Shown here piece by piece: positions 1 through 12,079 of a stretch of 64,000 bases of DNA (position 1 is its first letter; each line of letters starts with the position of its first letter). The position numbers were made by a program, and so were the translations under genes. The DNA is from Gnetum montanum (Eukaryota; Streptophyta; Gnetopsida; Gnetales; Gnetaceae). The DNA is taken from assembly GCA_015680685.1 (NCBI GenBank), contig MNCI01029297.1:535727-599726 (forward strand), given 5' to 3'. The notes beneath the pieces were generated by a model. That model worked only from the letters and a program-made list of their open reading frames with translations. It was not told the origin of the DNA and searched no databases.

Positions 1-2907
1 TGTATGACCCCTAAGTTGCTTGGGGTTCCATGGTGGAACCCACATAGGTATTCAATGGATTTGTGGTGGTGAAAACTATCGTTGATAGTTGTACAAATCA
101 AGACTATGTGGCAAATGACATAGATGGGTTATAGACCATAGTTTGTCGCATCAATTAAGTTTGATGCATGGCTATGACTAGTGTGAGGTCAACTATGGTA
201 GGGCAGGATGGAGTGAAAGATGGCAATACCATGCCCATGGAGAAAACAAAGGCATGAGGAGAAGGCTTGGTGGCCTTGGGAGTTGTTTATTGGAACAATA
301 CCCCCAAGATGTTTTTGGGCTCAAATTCTACCCTAAACTCATCCTTCTCTTCCTATTGTTCCTTTGAGCTATGTTTGTTCTCTTCCTCCTCCATCTCAAT
401 CAATTAGGCTAAGATACTAGCATAGATAGTGGTTAGAAGTATTTGGCCATAGGTAGAAGGGATGTACTCCTTTTACCATTACAGTGGATAAGTTCGAACT
501 CCCTTTTGGCTTCTACTTCCAAACATGGAATGCACATTCTAGCTTGTATTTTGGCACAAATGAAGTTATATTGATCTTCATTTATGGTTGCAAAATTAGT
601 AATTTTCCCCCTAACCCTCAAAGATTACCTACATTTAATGATAGTAAAGTATTTTGGTTCATAGACCCTCATGGCTTCTTAGCTAGGACCTTCACTAGTG
701 TAGGTGAGGGACAACTTGATAGATTGTTGGAAAGACATTGTTGTAGTGCTAAAATGGCTTAAAATAAGCTATAAAATGAAATAATAGAGGTTAATCCAAA
801 TAAGTGGAATTCAAAAATGATCAAAGGAAGCAAAAAAATTGAAAATTGAGTACTTCTTATAATTAGTAAGTCGGGGCTAGGGGGTTTATCCCTTTACCAA
901 AACTAGAAAGCTAGGAACATTGTGTTAAGCCTCATCCATGGTGGCCTCCCAACTACCTCTATGCTAGTTATGCCAAGGGGGAATAGATGGGGGATGAGAT
1001 GATGAAAATATCATACCTTATAATCCAACATTGATGGGGGGAAAGGCTGAAAACCAAGGTGGAAAGTTGGTGTTTTTCCACTAAAACTAATTTTAGCATG
1101 TTGCCAATTCTCATAGCTAGGAAAGACAGGGGGAATCTAACTTTCAAAAGTTTGATGATTTTAGTAAGGGTTTCTCCACCAACTTTAGAAATTGGAAAAA
1201 AATAAATTGACAGCAAAAAAGGGAAAGGAGGGGAAATGTTTCAATGTTGGCCTTGGGCTAAAAAATTCATAGAAATTGTTGTGAAAAGTCACCATCCAAC
1301 CACATGTAACTTCCATGCTACAATCTTGGTAATAGAGGGGAAGGGGTAGCATTGATTCTTTAAAGGTTTTGGTGAGATGCCAACATTGACCTTGAAATTC
1401 AAAGTAACTACTATGAAAATCTTGAAAATACAAACACCTACAAATTCCACGTTGGGCTTTGATTGCAAGGGGGATGGGTTGCAATGTCATTTGATGTAAA
1501 AGTTGAAAGGTTTTGAAGAAAAAAATTGCAAATTATAGGATGGTAGGAAACATTGGCAATGATGGTCATAGGATCGAATGTAGAAATCAAGCAAAGGCCC
1601 TCCTTCTAGTGCCAAGAAAATTGTTGCAATTGGGAAAATTGATTCACTAGAAAAATTGATGGATCTAGTGTAGTAGCCTCAATCTTGAATCCCCAAGGCC
1701 CCCGAAAAGATGGGATTCAATGTACCCTATCAAATTTGACAAATCAGCTAGGACTTACAAAATGCAAAAATAAATGAATGATGAAAATAGTAATAAAAAA
1801 TTATAGATCTATAGAACAATGAAACAAATGAAGATTGTACACAAAAATGAAACTTTAAAACAATAAAGGAAGAGTTCCAAAAATGTGTACAATAAATGCT
1901 CATGAGAGTAAAAGGGATTCACTAGTGTAGGAGTTCAAAGCCCATTGAAGCTAATGCAATTTGCTCCATGATCTAGGTGCTAAGCCACTCCTAATTCTTT
2001 TGAATCTCCTTTGTTGCAACCTCAGATCTGAAAATTGGATCATTAATTGGGGATGAGAAAAGTGGAAAATCTAGCTACCAAAGTGCTCCAAGTTGAGGGT
2101 TGGGAATCCCAAGAATGAAGTGTTGACACCAAAAATCCACAATTCTCAAGGCTATAATGCTTTCACATTGGGATTCAAGAGAATGCAAATGTGGGAGATT
2201 GCAAGAGCTCTTGAGTACTTGAAAATGCCAAAGTATGGAATTATGAAAAAGTGTGGAATTGCAAAAGCGTGTGTGTGCTAAAAAATTGTTGAATTATCAA
2301 AAAAGTCTAAAACTTAGAAACAGTGTTTGAGGCTAGGTTTTATAGGTTTTTGGCCATGAATGGTGCTGAAAAATGGCTGTAATTTCACTGAAATTTGGTT
2401 GCACAATGGCTGCAAATTGGTTGTAATTTGGCTACAAATTCCTACCTCTTAAAGGTGATATGGGTGCCCAAATTTGGGGGGTTACTATACATAATAAGTG
2501 TCTTTCCCCCATGGCCATTCCATTTACTATAAATAGTAATAAGGGCACACCTTGCATGCTAAAGATAGGTCTTTCTCATTGAGCCTTCTACCATTTTTGT
2601 TGGAGTGGTTGGTCAACATTGAAGTGCATGGAATTTTGAAATCTAGCTTTTGTGACTTCCATGCTATGGGCATGTAGTTTTCATGTTGGAGGGAAAAGTT
2701 TCCAAGCTAAGGAGAAACCCTCCACTCCTTCATGCTAGGGGTAGGTGAGATTTTCCCTCTTGCAAGTGTTTCCAATGTAGAAAAATGTATACCCCCATAA
2801 AACCCATTAAATTATAATTTTTGACATTATAAAAGGAAATTTTGAAACCCACGCCCCACCCCAACCCTACAAAAGCCTAAATATAGATACTAGGTGACAT
2901 TTTTCAC
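1..2907. other. Unrecognised non-coding sequence
   Basis: I see no convincing gene here. The longest open frames are 60-100 codons, on both strands, with no domain I recognise and interrupted neighbours. Composition is AT-rich with many short G-runs. A TATA-like box (CTATAAATAG at about 2529) is followed by CA/CT-rich sequence, which could be the promoter end of an old LTR, but I found no partner LTR. It is best read as decayed repeat DNA. Confidence 0.4.
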
Positions 2908-3268
2908 TTGGAGAATAAGGTTTTGACCACTTATGAGGAATTTTTTCAGCTCCAAAAGTATGGAATATTGAGATTGCCCCTCATGGATTACAATCTTTAC
3001 ATTTACAATGAAGTTTTGCCTCAGGTTTCATGGGGTGAAAGTGACATGATGAAAATTGGCTATAACATACAAAATTTTATGGTGTTTCAATGAACACAAG
3101 ATAGAATGTCCTCCTCCATTAGAAGATATGCCAAACTCGCAAGAAACAGCTACGTCAATGTCAATTCTCCTTGAAGAAATGTCCAAACTAATCATGGAAT
3201 GCCACAACTGCCAAAGGTTCCACACTAAAATGTGTAGTGTACATTGTGCCATCTTAAAGGCACTTTAA
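2908..3268 (+). pseudogene. Small decayed ORF ending in a Cys/His cluster
   Basis: Two overlapping plus-strand frames (2908-3093 and 3056-3268) look like one coding stretch broken by a frameshift at about 3060-3090. The first part is a 61-residue peptide with no recognised domain. The second ends in CHNCQRFHTKMCSVHC shortly before a TAA stop, a spacing that could bind zinc. It lies about 0.5 kb upstream of, and on the same strand as, the pararetrovirus-like coding region, so it could be the C-terminal end of a polyprotein from a tandem or circularly permuted copy. That link is inference from position; I do not recognise the family. Confidence 0.35.
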
Positions 3269-3780
3269 TAATTGTATGCTTTAGTTGTTATCATATGTGC
3301 TATTTGTCAATATCTACTTTATGTCAATATCACAATAATAAATCTCAACCTTATCCTATTTCTAAGCTCTAGTAGCTCTTCCCATTCTCCCATCAATATA
3401 AGCATATATCCTCATGCATTTAATCATTGTAAGTTAAAGGTTCAATTGCATTTTTAAGCTCGAAGTAAAGCTAGCGCTTCAGTTTCTTTAGGACTACACA
3501 TCTATGTGAGTGAAGTGTTCTTACGTGAGCACAATCCCTATTTTGTTTTATAGTTAACTAAAACATACAAGTTGCAGAGAAAACATCATACTAATATAGC
3601 CTTATATGGTTGTGGTGCAGTATTTCAAGTATTTCGTACCTCTGAGAGGCATTCGCTAAAGCTTTAGCTTATGGTCATATCATAATTCTACTATGGAATT
3701 CTTAACTCCATGAAAATTCCATGACAAGCTAGATGAGCTAGTAACCATGGACCAAGACATTGGTTCTTCTATGGTGTTGT
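3269..3780. other. AT-rich spacer before the pararetrovirus-like region
   Basis: No open frame of note beyond a 61-codon serine-rich one at 3272-3457. It sits where an intergenic leader would lie if the flanking coding stretches belong to one viral-type unit. I looked for an initiator-Met tRNA primer site (TGGTATCAGAGC-like) and saw none. Confidence 0.35.
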
Positions 3781-5116
3781 CCTAAAATGGTATTGAAGCC
3801 TTACAAGAAGCTATTTGTTCAAGTTCAATCAAGCCTTCCTCAAAGGAAAGATTAGCGTATGCATTAAAACTAGTAGCCCTTGTTGCTAAATATATAGAAG
3901 AAAGGTTAGAAATAACCTTGAAATATTATTATCTCATGGGGACTACAGATGCCTCTACTCCAAATTTTCAACAATTGGAAGAATTTGTTAAGATTCATCC
4001 AAGACCTTAGAGTTCTCCTGCTCAACTAGAAAGTTATGAATATTAGAAGGATAAAGATAAATTAGTGATTGAAGAAACTAGTGAAGATTTTCAATTTTCA
4101 ATTTATGATATCAATAGCTATATTGAATGGCCTTGCAAATGGCCTTTGCCTATAGTAGATGAGTTTAAATTTGAAGACACATTCGATGAAGAGGATGCAA
4201 AGTTGATTAAAGATGTTGAATCAAGCAAAGTAGAATTGTTCCCATAACATTTTGCTATGGTGGATGATGAAGAAATGGTTGAACAAAATCATGAAGAAGG
4301 AAATGCAAAAAGACATAGAGATTGGAATTCTTGGCTAGATATGGTTGATGATGATATCGAAGATGATCTAGATGATATTGACTAGGAAATGGATGGGGCT
4401 TTTATGATGTAGGTAAGAGCTGAAAATATTAATGCTCAAACTAATAAATAACTGTTAGAATATTAGAAAGGAGTAATTATATTTCATGAAGCAATCATGA
4501 GCAAAAAATCATTTGTTAATTCAGATGAAAAACTCCAATTTCTAGAACTTCCCAAAGAAGCTATATATAATTTCTCCAGCATCTTTTTATCAAGACTAAC
4601 AATATCAATCAAAAAATTTAAAGCAATATTGGAAATTAATGGAGTAAGAATTCATCCAATATTTCTATCATTCTTCACTGATGAAGATATGTCTAAATGA
4701 AAGGCTCAAGGGTATCATTATCTTCACATCAAAAAAATTGATATTCTAGTCAATCCAAAATTCAACTATGATATTAATGTTGAATTCATGGTAACATTAT
4801 TGGATAGTAGAATAATTGGAGATGGTCTACATGAAAATCTTAATTTGGCTTGGGAAATGTCAAAGATTTTCCAATTTAAGGGTATACTAAATTCTATTGC
4901 TTTATGCTCTGTCCAACCAAATTTTTAGTTATCATTGTTTGATGAACATAGTTCATTCACTCTAATTTTTTGTATTGAAATCCATGGAGTAAAGATGCTT
5001 CCACAGTACATTTATGTAGCTATAGGATCTTGTGTAACTTTTCAATTGACTAATACTATCTTTATTAACGACAAGCTCAAATGCAATGTGAATTTTCCAG
5101 TCAGTAGCAAACACTT
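3781..5116 (+). pseudogene. Decayed endogenous pararetrovirus-like ORF, left part, with 30K-type movement-protein region
   Basis: A plus-strand coding stretch broken by several stops (near 4006, 4245, 4384, 4698, 4926). The N-terminal part (to about 4440) is rich in Asp/Glu. From about 4490 the pattern resembles the 30K movement-protein superfamily of Caulimoviridae: a beta-strand-rich block with YLHI, then a hydrophobic strand with the conserved aspartate (TLLDSR at about 4793-4810), then PNF just before the stop at 4926, and a G-x-x-ML segment near 4985. Movement proteins of this type open plasmodesmata, so finding one in a plant genome points to an old viral integration, not a host gene. 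The frame runs into the Element 1 insertion at 5117 and resumes at 12186. No reverse transcriptase was found with it, so assignment rests on this domain alone. It is decayed beyond function. Confidence 0.45.
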
Positions 5117-5121
5117 ACTAG
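5117..5121. repeat. Target-site duplication ACTAG, left copy (Element 1)
   Basis: ACTAG immediately precedes the element terminus TGATGAG at 5122; the identical pentamer follows the other terminus at 12181. Five bases is the usual duplication for Ty3/gypsy integrases. Confidence 0.75.
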
Positions 5122-5150
5122 TGATGAGACGCGATTTGCATGAGAGACTT
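5122..5150 (-). repeat. Residual 3' LTR end of Element 1
   Basis: Only TGATGAG matches the family LTR end (compare 42334 and 47121); the next ~22 bases are not clearly alignable, and from 5151 the sequence matches the internal 3' region of Element 2 (near 22700). This marks a deletion of most of the 3' LTR and its polypurine tract. Confidence 0.6.
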
Positions 5151-5480
5151 AAAGGTAAAAACCAAACATTAGCAATCAATATGAAAATAGTTCATACCAT
5201 CATTCCGAACACTTATTGGGTGACAAACTTACAAGGTGGATCACACACACGCATACAAAATGAAAAAGTATAACGATGTTGTAAAACAAAAAATAAGAAA
5301 AGTTAAAGAAATTTGTAAAACAAATATGTGTAAGACAAAAACTTGTAAAACAAAAATGTGTAAAAAAAACATAAAAAGAACTGATGGCCCCATATGATTA
5401 GCATAGGTGGCCATCTCCCCCATGACTGAATTGTAAGGAAGAGATCCAAAATAGAGAGCGAGGTTGCCCGCTAGTGGAGG
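5151..5480 (-). other. T-rich 3' non-coding region of Element 1
   Basis: On the minus strand this follows integrase and consists of repeated TTTTACA-type words; a segment with GGGGGAGA and a conserved GCCACCTATGCTAATCAT word is shared with Element 2 at 22430-22460. It is the landmark that shows where Elements 2 and 4 have lost their pol genes. Confidence 0.65.
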
Positions 5481-5559
5481 TGTAACTTGTACTGGCTGTT
5501 GCAGATTCACGAAAAGGTTTTGTTTGTTGTAAATTAACCAATAATCTTTTATCTGGGAT

Positions 5560-6530
5560 GTCAGGCTTCTATATCATCATGGCTCCAGAGGGGAAGGTTG
5601 TAAGAATAATATAGGGTCCTTCCCACAATGTTTGGAATTTCGTACGCTGAGGTACGTGCGTGGGATTCCAGTAAAGGACCTTGTCTCCTGGTTGGTATCT
5701 AAACCTTCGGATCCTTAAGTCATGAAGTTTTTTACTATATGCCTTGTGCAACTCATTTAACAATAGTGCAACCAATCTATTGTTGTCTAGCACATTCAGA
5801 GTTGCCAACCGTTATTTTTGTGCTAGGTCAAGGTCCAAGTGAAGGTCGCAAGCCATGGATAGTGTACGGAGCTCATTTTGTATGGGAAGCTTGGGTAGTT
5901 TCCTGTACACTAACTCATAGGGAGAATAGCTGGTAGGAAGCTTCCAAGCAGAGAGGTATGCCCATAGAGCATCATTCAGTTTTGTGCTCTAGTCTCACCT
6001 GAATTTGCTAACCGTTCTCGTCAATATTCTGGTAATCTCCCGGTTAGTAACCTCGGCTTGGCCATTAGCTTGGGGATGATAAGGTGTGGTCAGTTTATGC
6101 TTAACCTCTAAGTGTTGCATCAATTTGTGAAAGGTTTCACCCATAAAATGTGTTCCATTATCAGAGATGAGCGCATGCGGCACACCAAACCTATTTACGA
6201 TTTGTTGTTATACAAATCATGCTTCCGTAGAGGATGTGCAGTTTGTTACTGCAGCTTCTTCAGCCCATTTGGTTAAGTAATCAACAACGACAATGATGTA
6301 TGCTTTTCCGTTGGACATCGGTGTGATAGGCCCCATAAAATCTATTCCCCAGATATCGAAGGGTTCCAAAGGTTGGATCCATTGTTGCAGATCCTTTATT
6401 CTAGCAGTCATTCCACCATCACGTTGGTAGCATTCACAGGATTGGGCGAAATGATGGGCATCCCGAAACAGTGTTGGCCAATAATATCCTGCAAGCAGGA
6501 CCTTGGTAGTCGTTCGTCTCCCGGCATAGT
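5560..6530 (-). pseudogene. Integrase of Element 1 (broken)
   Basis: The catalytic core is readable across three open segments (6411-6217, 6183-5995, 5808-5569). The first aspartate lies in GIDFMGPI, the second in ISDNGTHF, and the glutamate in HPQANGQAE, so all three DDE residues survive at codon level. The C-terminal part contains a basic DLRIRRFRYQPGDKVLYW segment typical of gypsy integrases, ending in a G-P-Y-x-I block. In-frame stops near 6215 and 5990 break it. Its role in an active element is to insert the cDNA copy; this copy cannot make the protein. Confidence 0.85.
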
Positions 6531-6569
6531 GACCCCCACAGGGGCCCTCATGAGCATCCTAGAGAACCT

Positions 6570-7199
6570 TTAATTGATCCTTATCAGGCACGCACCATCA
6601 AACCAAGCCATCAGGACAAAATTTATAGAGTTGTCCCTAGATTTCCATGAAGTGCTTGGTTTTGTGAAGAAATTGTTGTTTCTTCCTAAAGTCCAACCCC
6701 TGTGGTATTTGTGGGAAATGAGATAAGTAAGAATGCTACTATACCGATTTATTTCCGTTGGTTGATCATTCACTACACCGGCAAAGAGGGTTTCATCAGG
6801 AAAATGGTCAAATACAGCATATTCATCCTCTTTGTTGTCCCAACGCAACCGAGATAGGTGATTGGAGACTACATTCTCGGTGCCTTTGTGATCTACTATT
6901 GTTAAATCGAACTCCTGAATAATTACCAACCAACATATGATATGTGGGCTAACCGTTGGCTTGTTCATAAGGAACCTAATTGCACTATGATCTGTATAGA
7001 TGTATACTTTGTAGCCCAATACATAGTGCCTAAATTTGTCCAGTGTAAACACTACAGCCATTAATTCCTTTTCCATAGTCGTGTAGTTGAGTTGTGCACC
7101 GGTGATACTCTTACTGGCACAGTGGATGTAATAAGGTCGTTTTTGTTCATCTAATTGTGTCAATATGGCTCCTAAGGTGTAATTAGATGTGTCGGTCAT
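6570..7199 (-). pseudogene. RNase H domain of Element 1
   Basis: A 209-codon open frame beginning at MTDTSNYTLGAILTQ, with the gypsy RNase H order: D-T-S...GAIL, then Y-x-x-x-E-K-E-L-MAVVF, then YIYTDHSAIRFL, and a tail with GTENVVSNHLSRL that leads to the spacer before integrase. The spacing matches plant Ty3/gypsy elements. It would degrade the RNA strand during cDNA synthesis. It is the longest open piece in Element 1 but lies between stop-containing RT and integrase segments. Confidence 0.85.
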
Positions 7200-8126
7200 G
7201 ATATGGAACAGCCTAGGCTAGTCAGGGGCTTGTAGAATGGGAGTTTCCACAAGCCTCTGTTTGAGAGTTTGGAATGCTTGTTCACATTCCCTGGTCCATT
7301 CGAATGGTGCATCTTTTTTCGTTAATTCCACCAATGGCTTGGTGACTTTGGAGAACTTCTCGATAAATCTCCTGTAGTAGCCAGTGTGTCCAAGGAATGA
7401 CCTAATGTCTTTGACATTTTTTAGTTGTTGGGTAATTCCTTAGATGACTTTAATTTTTTCCAGATCCACCTCAATTCCTGATTGTGAAATTTTATGCCCC
7501 AGTACGACACCCTCTTGAACCATCAAATGGCTCTTCTTCTAGTTGAGTTTTAGGTTGGTTTCAACACATCATTTTAATACTTGCTCTAACTGGTCGAGGG
7601 CTTGATCAAAGCTCATCCCATAAGTGGAGAAGTCATCCATGAAGACTTCCACTTCGTTACCTATTTGCTATTGAAATATGCTTAGAACTAATCGTTGGAA
7701 TGTGGCAGGTGCATTGCACAAACCAAAAGGCATTTGTTTGTATGCAAACATTCCCCAAGGATTGGTGAACGTTGTTTTGGCTTGGTCTTATAGTACAATT
7801 CGTATTTGGTTATACCCACTATACCCATCCAAAAAACTGTAATAGCGATGCCCTCCTATAGTGTCCAAGACTTGGTCAACAAATGGTAACAGGAAGTGAT
7901 CTTTGAATGTTTCCATATTTAATAGCCTAAATTCTATACATACCCTCCATTTACCTCCTTTTTTCGGTACGATTACAAGAGGACTAACACACTCGCTATC
8001 GGCAATAGGGTAAATGAACCCAGCCTTGAGAAGCTGCTCTATCTCCTCTTTTACTATTTGTTTTAACATTGCGTTCAATAGCCTCTGGGGTTGCTTGCGA
8101 GGTTTCATGGAGGGGTCTGTGTACAT
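7200..8126 (-). pseudogene. Reverse transcriptase of Element 1
   Basis: The N-terminal half is open (8126-7788): VSPLVIVPKKGGKWRVC, then DHFLLPFVDQVLDTI and DGYSGYNQIRI. Beyond a stop at about 7788 the remaining RT can be followed with several stops: MPFGLCNAPATFQR, the catalytic box FMDDF, then SFLGHTGYYRRFI. One stop (complement of 7539-7541) sits where related elements have Trp. The order and wording are those of Athila/Tat-type gypsy RT. It copies element RNA into DNA; this copy is dead. Confidence 0.85.
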
Positions 8127-8132
8127 CCTATC

Positions 8133-8495
8133 CTAGCATATCCTAGGATCTATTCCGGTTAGTTCAAGGTATGACCAGGAAAAAGTTGTTGACCACTTGT
8201 TTATCACCTTTAGCAAACTTTCTTTTTGCTTGGGTGTAAGCTTTGCGTTGATGATTACCGATTTTCTATTTTTAAGGGTCATGTATTCCAAATCAGTGGG
8301 CAACAATTTTAAATCTAGGGGCTCTTGTTTAAACTTCTCAAGAATCTCCAACTTCCCCCAAGTAATGTTTTCGGAGTTAAGGGCTGGAAGTTGGCAATGA
8401 ACTTGCTCTAATACATCTGTGCTTTCAATGTAAGCACTAGTTATTCCCTCAGCTAGTTCCACACAGGTTGTCGAGTTGTTCTCTTTATCATCCAT
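8133..8495 (-). pseudogene. Linker between protease and RT of Element 1
   Basis: A 120-codon frame leading into RT. It contains LPALNSENITWGKLEIL and TPKQKESLLKVINKW, followed by TTFSWSYLELTGIDP, the hinge that precedes RT in Athila/Tat elements. Element 2 carries the start of this stretch at about 22330-22390 and then jumps to 3' non-coding sequence, so it marks the deletion breakpoint there. Confidence 0.7.
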
Positions 8496-8594
8496 CAGCC
8501 ACTAGGTGTTTTCTTGTCGTGTGGTTGCCGCATATAGGCACTTTTGTATGTCAATATCCTGTGCACACCGATTGCATGTAGGCAATGTTAAACT

Positions 8595-9239
8595 TCACAT
8601 CACCCATGATTTCTGCATGCAATGACACCCTGTGTCACTATATGTGATGCATGAAACTCTTTTCCTCTCAGTTTCCCCAAAAGTATTTGTCTTGGATATT
8701 TCTAGGGAAAGACTGCGGATTCCTAGGCATGCATCGATTGTATTTAGCCATGCCCTTCCCATTATAATTGGAAAATCCCCTTTGTCATTGTTTATTTGGA
8801 TCACTAGGAAATCGGCTGGATATGACCAACCACCCATAGTGGTAACAATGTCCTCAACCTATCCCAAAGGAACAGTGATGGATTGGTCAGCCAGCTCTAA
8901 GTGAATATTTCTCTTCTTAAGTGGAGGTAGGTTCCAGGTTTTATACAGTTCTTGTGAGATTAAGTTGACTCCAGAACCTGAGTCGAGGAGAGCCTTATGG
9001 GGTTCATTCCCAGTGACTTGGAGGTAAACTAGGGGGACTCCAAGATTAGATAATTTCTTGGGAAGGTGGCTGACCTTCATCCAATCGGTTACTATATGTG
9101 TTAACATAACTGTATGCATTGGGCGTGATTTCTTATTTGAAGGGGGGTCCGAAGCCTTATTTGGTATGACAGTGTTTAGGTGTTCAACCACGTGTGGGGT
9201 GAGCATTTGGTTGGATTGTTGGCTCTGAAGAAATTTCAT
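8595..9239 (-). pseudogene. Aspartic protease of Element 1
   Basis: Two frames (9239-8859 and 8837-8595) separated by a single stop at 8859-8861. The active-site loop is ALLDSGSGVNLIS, with the D-S-G triad where retroviral-type pepsins have D-S/T-G, and the C-terminal flap-side motif is PIIMGRAWLNTIDA. Element 2 has the same domain with the triad changed to D-S-S. The enzyme would cut the Gag-Pol polyprotein. Confidence 0.8.
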
Positions 9240-9589
9240 TTCAGTGTAAAACTATTAGGGCCAACTAAGAATTGAGGATTGGAAGCCCTCGTGACATTAG
9301 GTGGTTGCGGTTGTATGGGAAATATCCTTGGCATTGTTGGAACAGTTGGTCATGGAGCTACTGGCGTGAGAGGTGTGAATGGATTTGGAGGATGGTATTT
9401 ATGTGGGGTGTTCCTTCCTAGAGGGGAAGTCTGGTGATATTCTCGAACTAGGTAGTGATGTTGTGGGATTGCGTAACCCATAGGGTCACTTGGAGGAATT
9501 AGCTGTTGGTAAGGGTACTGCCATTTCGACGATGGAATCCCCCATGACTATGGGTGTTGCCACTACTAATATTTTCCAATGGGTTTTGG

Positions 9590-10960
9590 TGGAGTTCCAC
9601 TTGGATAATACGTTAAGGGTTGGTGGAACTGCCTTGGGTTACCTTGGGGATAAGGTAACCTACAGGGTGTCTGCCGTTAGTTGAGTCTCGGGTTAAGTGC
9701 ATACACCCTAGACTCTTGTAGATGTGAGATAATTGGACAACATCCCTTAGGATGGTCATAGTAGCAGATCTCAAATCCACCGTCATCATCTGTGTCTGAA
9801 TCCACAACTTCATCGGAGATAGTAATTTTCCCTTTACCCTTGTTATGTGCAGGGCCTAAATTTCTCCACTTTGTCTTACCTTTGTCACTACTTTGTTCTA
9901 CCTTAGACTCTTCTANATCACAAAATTTCACTCCCTTCTTTCGAAGAGAGGGATCACGGTTGTATTCTTTCGCACTTTCCCTTTTTCATAGCTCACCTTC
10001 TTCTTTTGCTACTTGCTCCAACAAGCGATGTACTTCATGGGCTCTAAGTTGTGAGAGTCTTCCTTGGGCACAAGTCCCAAGGGTTCTTCTAGTTTCATGC
10101 CTTAGCCCATCCACGATGTGGTGAAGTTGATCCCTCTGAGCGTACCCATGGCCCAGGCAACAATGTAACAATGTGTAGTAGTGGTCCATGGCAGCATCCA
10201 AGGGTTCCTATGTACCTTGCTTCCAACCTTGGATCTACTTATGCAAATTGGACACTCTGGAGTATGTCTGATACTTATCATTGAATAGTTCTAACATCGT
10301 ACTCCACCTCCTGATGATTTCTAGTTTTAAGGACCGGTACCAACTCTCTGCTTCTTTGGTGAGTGTCCTTGGGAACAACTTAAGTTTTGCCACTCATTTT
10401 CTATATTCTTCAAGGCACAAGCATCATGGAATGCCTGTAAATGATTTTGCGGATCAGCATTTTATCCCCCTTCAAATCATGGGATATTTTTCATGTCTAA
10501 ATGTTTCATACAACTATCTTTTAAATGCCTTTTGGGAATCCAAACAACCTCCATTATGTCAAGCATACTTCGGGTTGTGAGTAGGGGCTCGTCATGATCA
10601 TCTCTTTCATGACGCTTGTGATGTCTGCGTTGTTCCCTACTCTCCCTACGTCCTTGCCCTTGTACTCTCTCTTGAATTTACCATCGAGGTCTCTCGTTTT
10701 GTCTACCTTTATCCTCTCCATTTTGTTCATGATGGCTGTGCCCAGATGTGGAAGGAGAGGGTGAGTGATGTGAAGAAGGGGAAGAAGAAGGGGAACCATC
10801 ACCATGACAATGTTTCTTGCCTTCTCTTCTGCTGCTCCAGCCCCAATCATGATGACAATCTAAGTGCCTATCCTTAGCATGAGTGGTTGTTCCCTCTATG
10901 AAAAGTTGGTGTTCATGGGCATCAAAACCATGGTTATGTATCATTGATCATAGGTTCTGA
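9590..10960 (-). pseudogene. gag of Element 1 (frameshifted)
   Basis: Fragments in different frames: a His/Ser-rich N-terminal block (10944-10678), a capsid-type region (about 10580-9986) and a C-terminal part (9931-9600) with an ambiguous base at 9916. The C-terminal part carries a knuckle-like C-Y-Y-x-H-P-K-G-CC followed by PIISHLQESRVYALNPRLN, matching Element 2 almost word for word. In an active element it forms the virus-like particle. Frameshifts and stops prevent expression. Confidence 0.75.
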
Positions 10961-11159
10961 TACCCAACCTCCTCCTCATCATTAGGAGGGGGAACATCGT
11001 TTGCTAAAGAAACTGTTATAAGGGGTTCCTCATCTCCTATTTCGCTAAGGATGTGCAGACCTTTTCCCTTCAACAGTGTATGTTGACTCTCCTACCTAGC
11101 GTCCCTCATACATTGTGCTTCTATGGGATGATAATCCCTCATATCAAAGTCTTCCACAA
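10961..11159 (-). other. 5' internal region of Element 1 up to the gap
   Basis: Aligns loosely with Element 2 between about 19380 and 19600, the gag N-terminal leader. The PBS and first ~440 bases of internal sequence expected from Element 2 are absent at the gap. Confidence 0.5.
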
Positions 11160-11187
11160 NNNNNNNNNNNNNNNNNNNNNNNNNNNN
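11160..11187. other. Assembly gap (run of N)
   Basis: 28 N characters between internal sequence of Element 1 and its 5' LTR. By comparison with Element 2 the gap hides the LTR end, the primer site and the first part of gag (roughly 0.5 kb), so the N count is probably a placeholder. Confidence 0.9.
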
Positions 11188-12053
11188 AGCATGTGTGATT
11201 CAGTCGAACTCTGCAGACTAAGTGCCTACACGCCCCATGGAACACTTGGGGTTAATCATTCATTGTCTTCCCAGACTTACTTGTGGTTGTTACGATGCAT
11301 GGTTAAGTAAGTCCAAGGTATATGATGTTTATAGTTTTTAATGTTTTTCTCCGATGCTATTGAGGTGAAGGGTTGAGAAACTAGCTAACTCTAACTAATG
11401 ACCTAAGTCTAAATTACCTAGCGTCAACATCCATTCCCACTTACCGTACACACCCTAAACCGATGCAACCGTGGCTACCAAATGCTAATCGTTGCTGGGA
11501 TCACCAAGCGTAATGCACGTGCTCAAAGTGGTCGTACTGAGGCACCTAACTAGGAGGAAAGCGTTGAGAGAATCTATCTAGCCTAAGTGCAATGAGCAGC
11601 TGATTCCTTGACTAACCGTACACATTTGGGACTACCACTGGGATTACCAAGCACAAATCCTGAATACGCCACTAGGTTACCAATTAGTCACACGAGATGC
11701 TCGTAATCAAGTCGTACTCATACCGCATGCGATGAGCAGCCGATTCCTTGACTATCCGTACACATCCTTAGATGCTTGTAATCAAGTCGTACTCATTCCG
11801 CATTCTAGGAGTTTAAGGGTGAGAGAGAAAATAATAAATAAAATCCTATTCCATGCACTGCAAGGTTTATCCAAGAAGTTCGTCTTTATTGCCATACACT
11901 ACTTGTGTTCAGGTACAATGTTGCTCGAATAAAGATTCGTTCACTTTAGGACTCCTACTATGGACACATGGAAAATATTCTATCTTTGGAGTGATCAAAC
12001 TACCAGAGTTTCCCTACTTCTAACTCAGGATAGGCAAACAAAGGAGAGGCACC

Positions 12054-12064
12054 TCTTATTTATA
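12054..12064 (-). promoter_or_regulatory. TATA box in the Element 1 LTR
   Basis: CTATAAATAAG on the minus strand, at the same place relative to the GATATC array as in the other four family LTRs. It is the likely core promoter of the element RNA. Confidence 0.65.
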
Positions 12065-12079
12065 GATATGGTGGTGGCC

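Noticed and set aside
433-1490. Overlapping frames of 62-101 codons on both strands
   Set aside because: No domain, no splice or codon support, and mirrored frames on both strands; chance open frames in repeat DNA.
7200-8126. In-frame stops in Element 1 as evidence of selective TAG creation by deamination
   Set aside because: Traced stops are a mixture of TAG, TGA and TAA, so no bias is shown.
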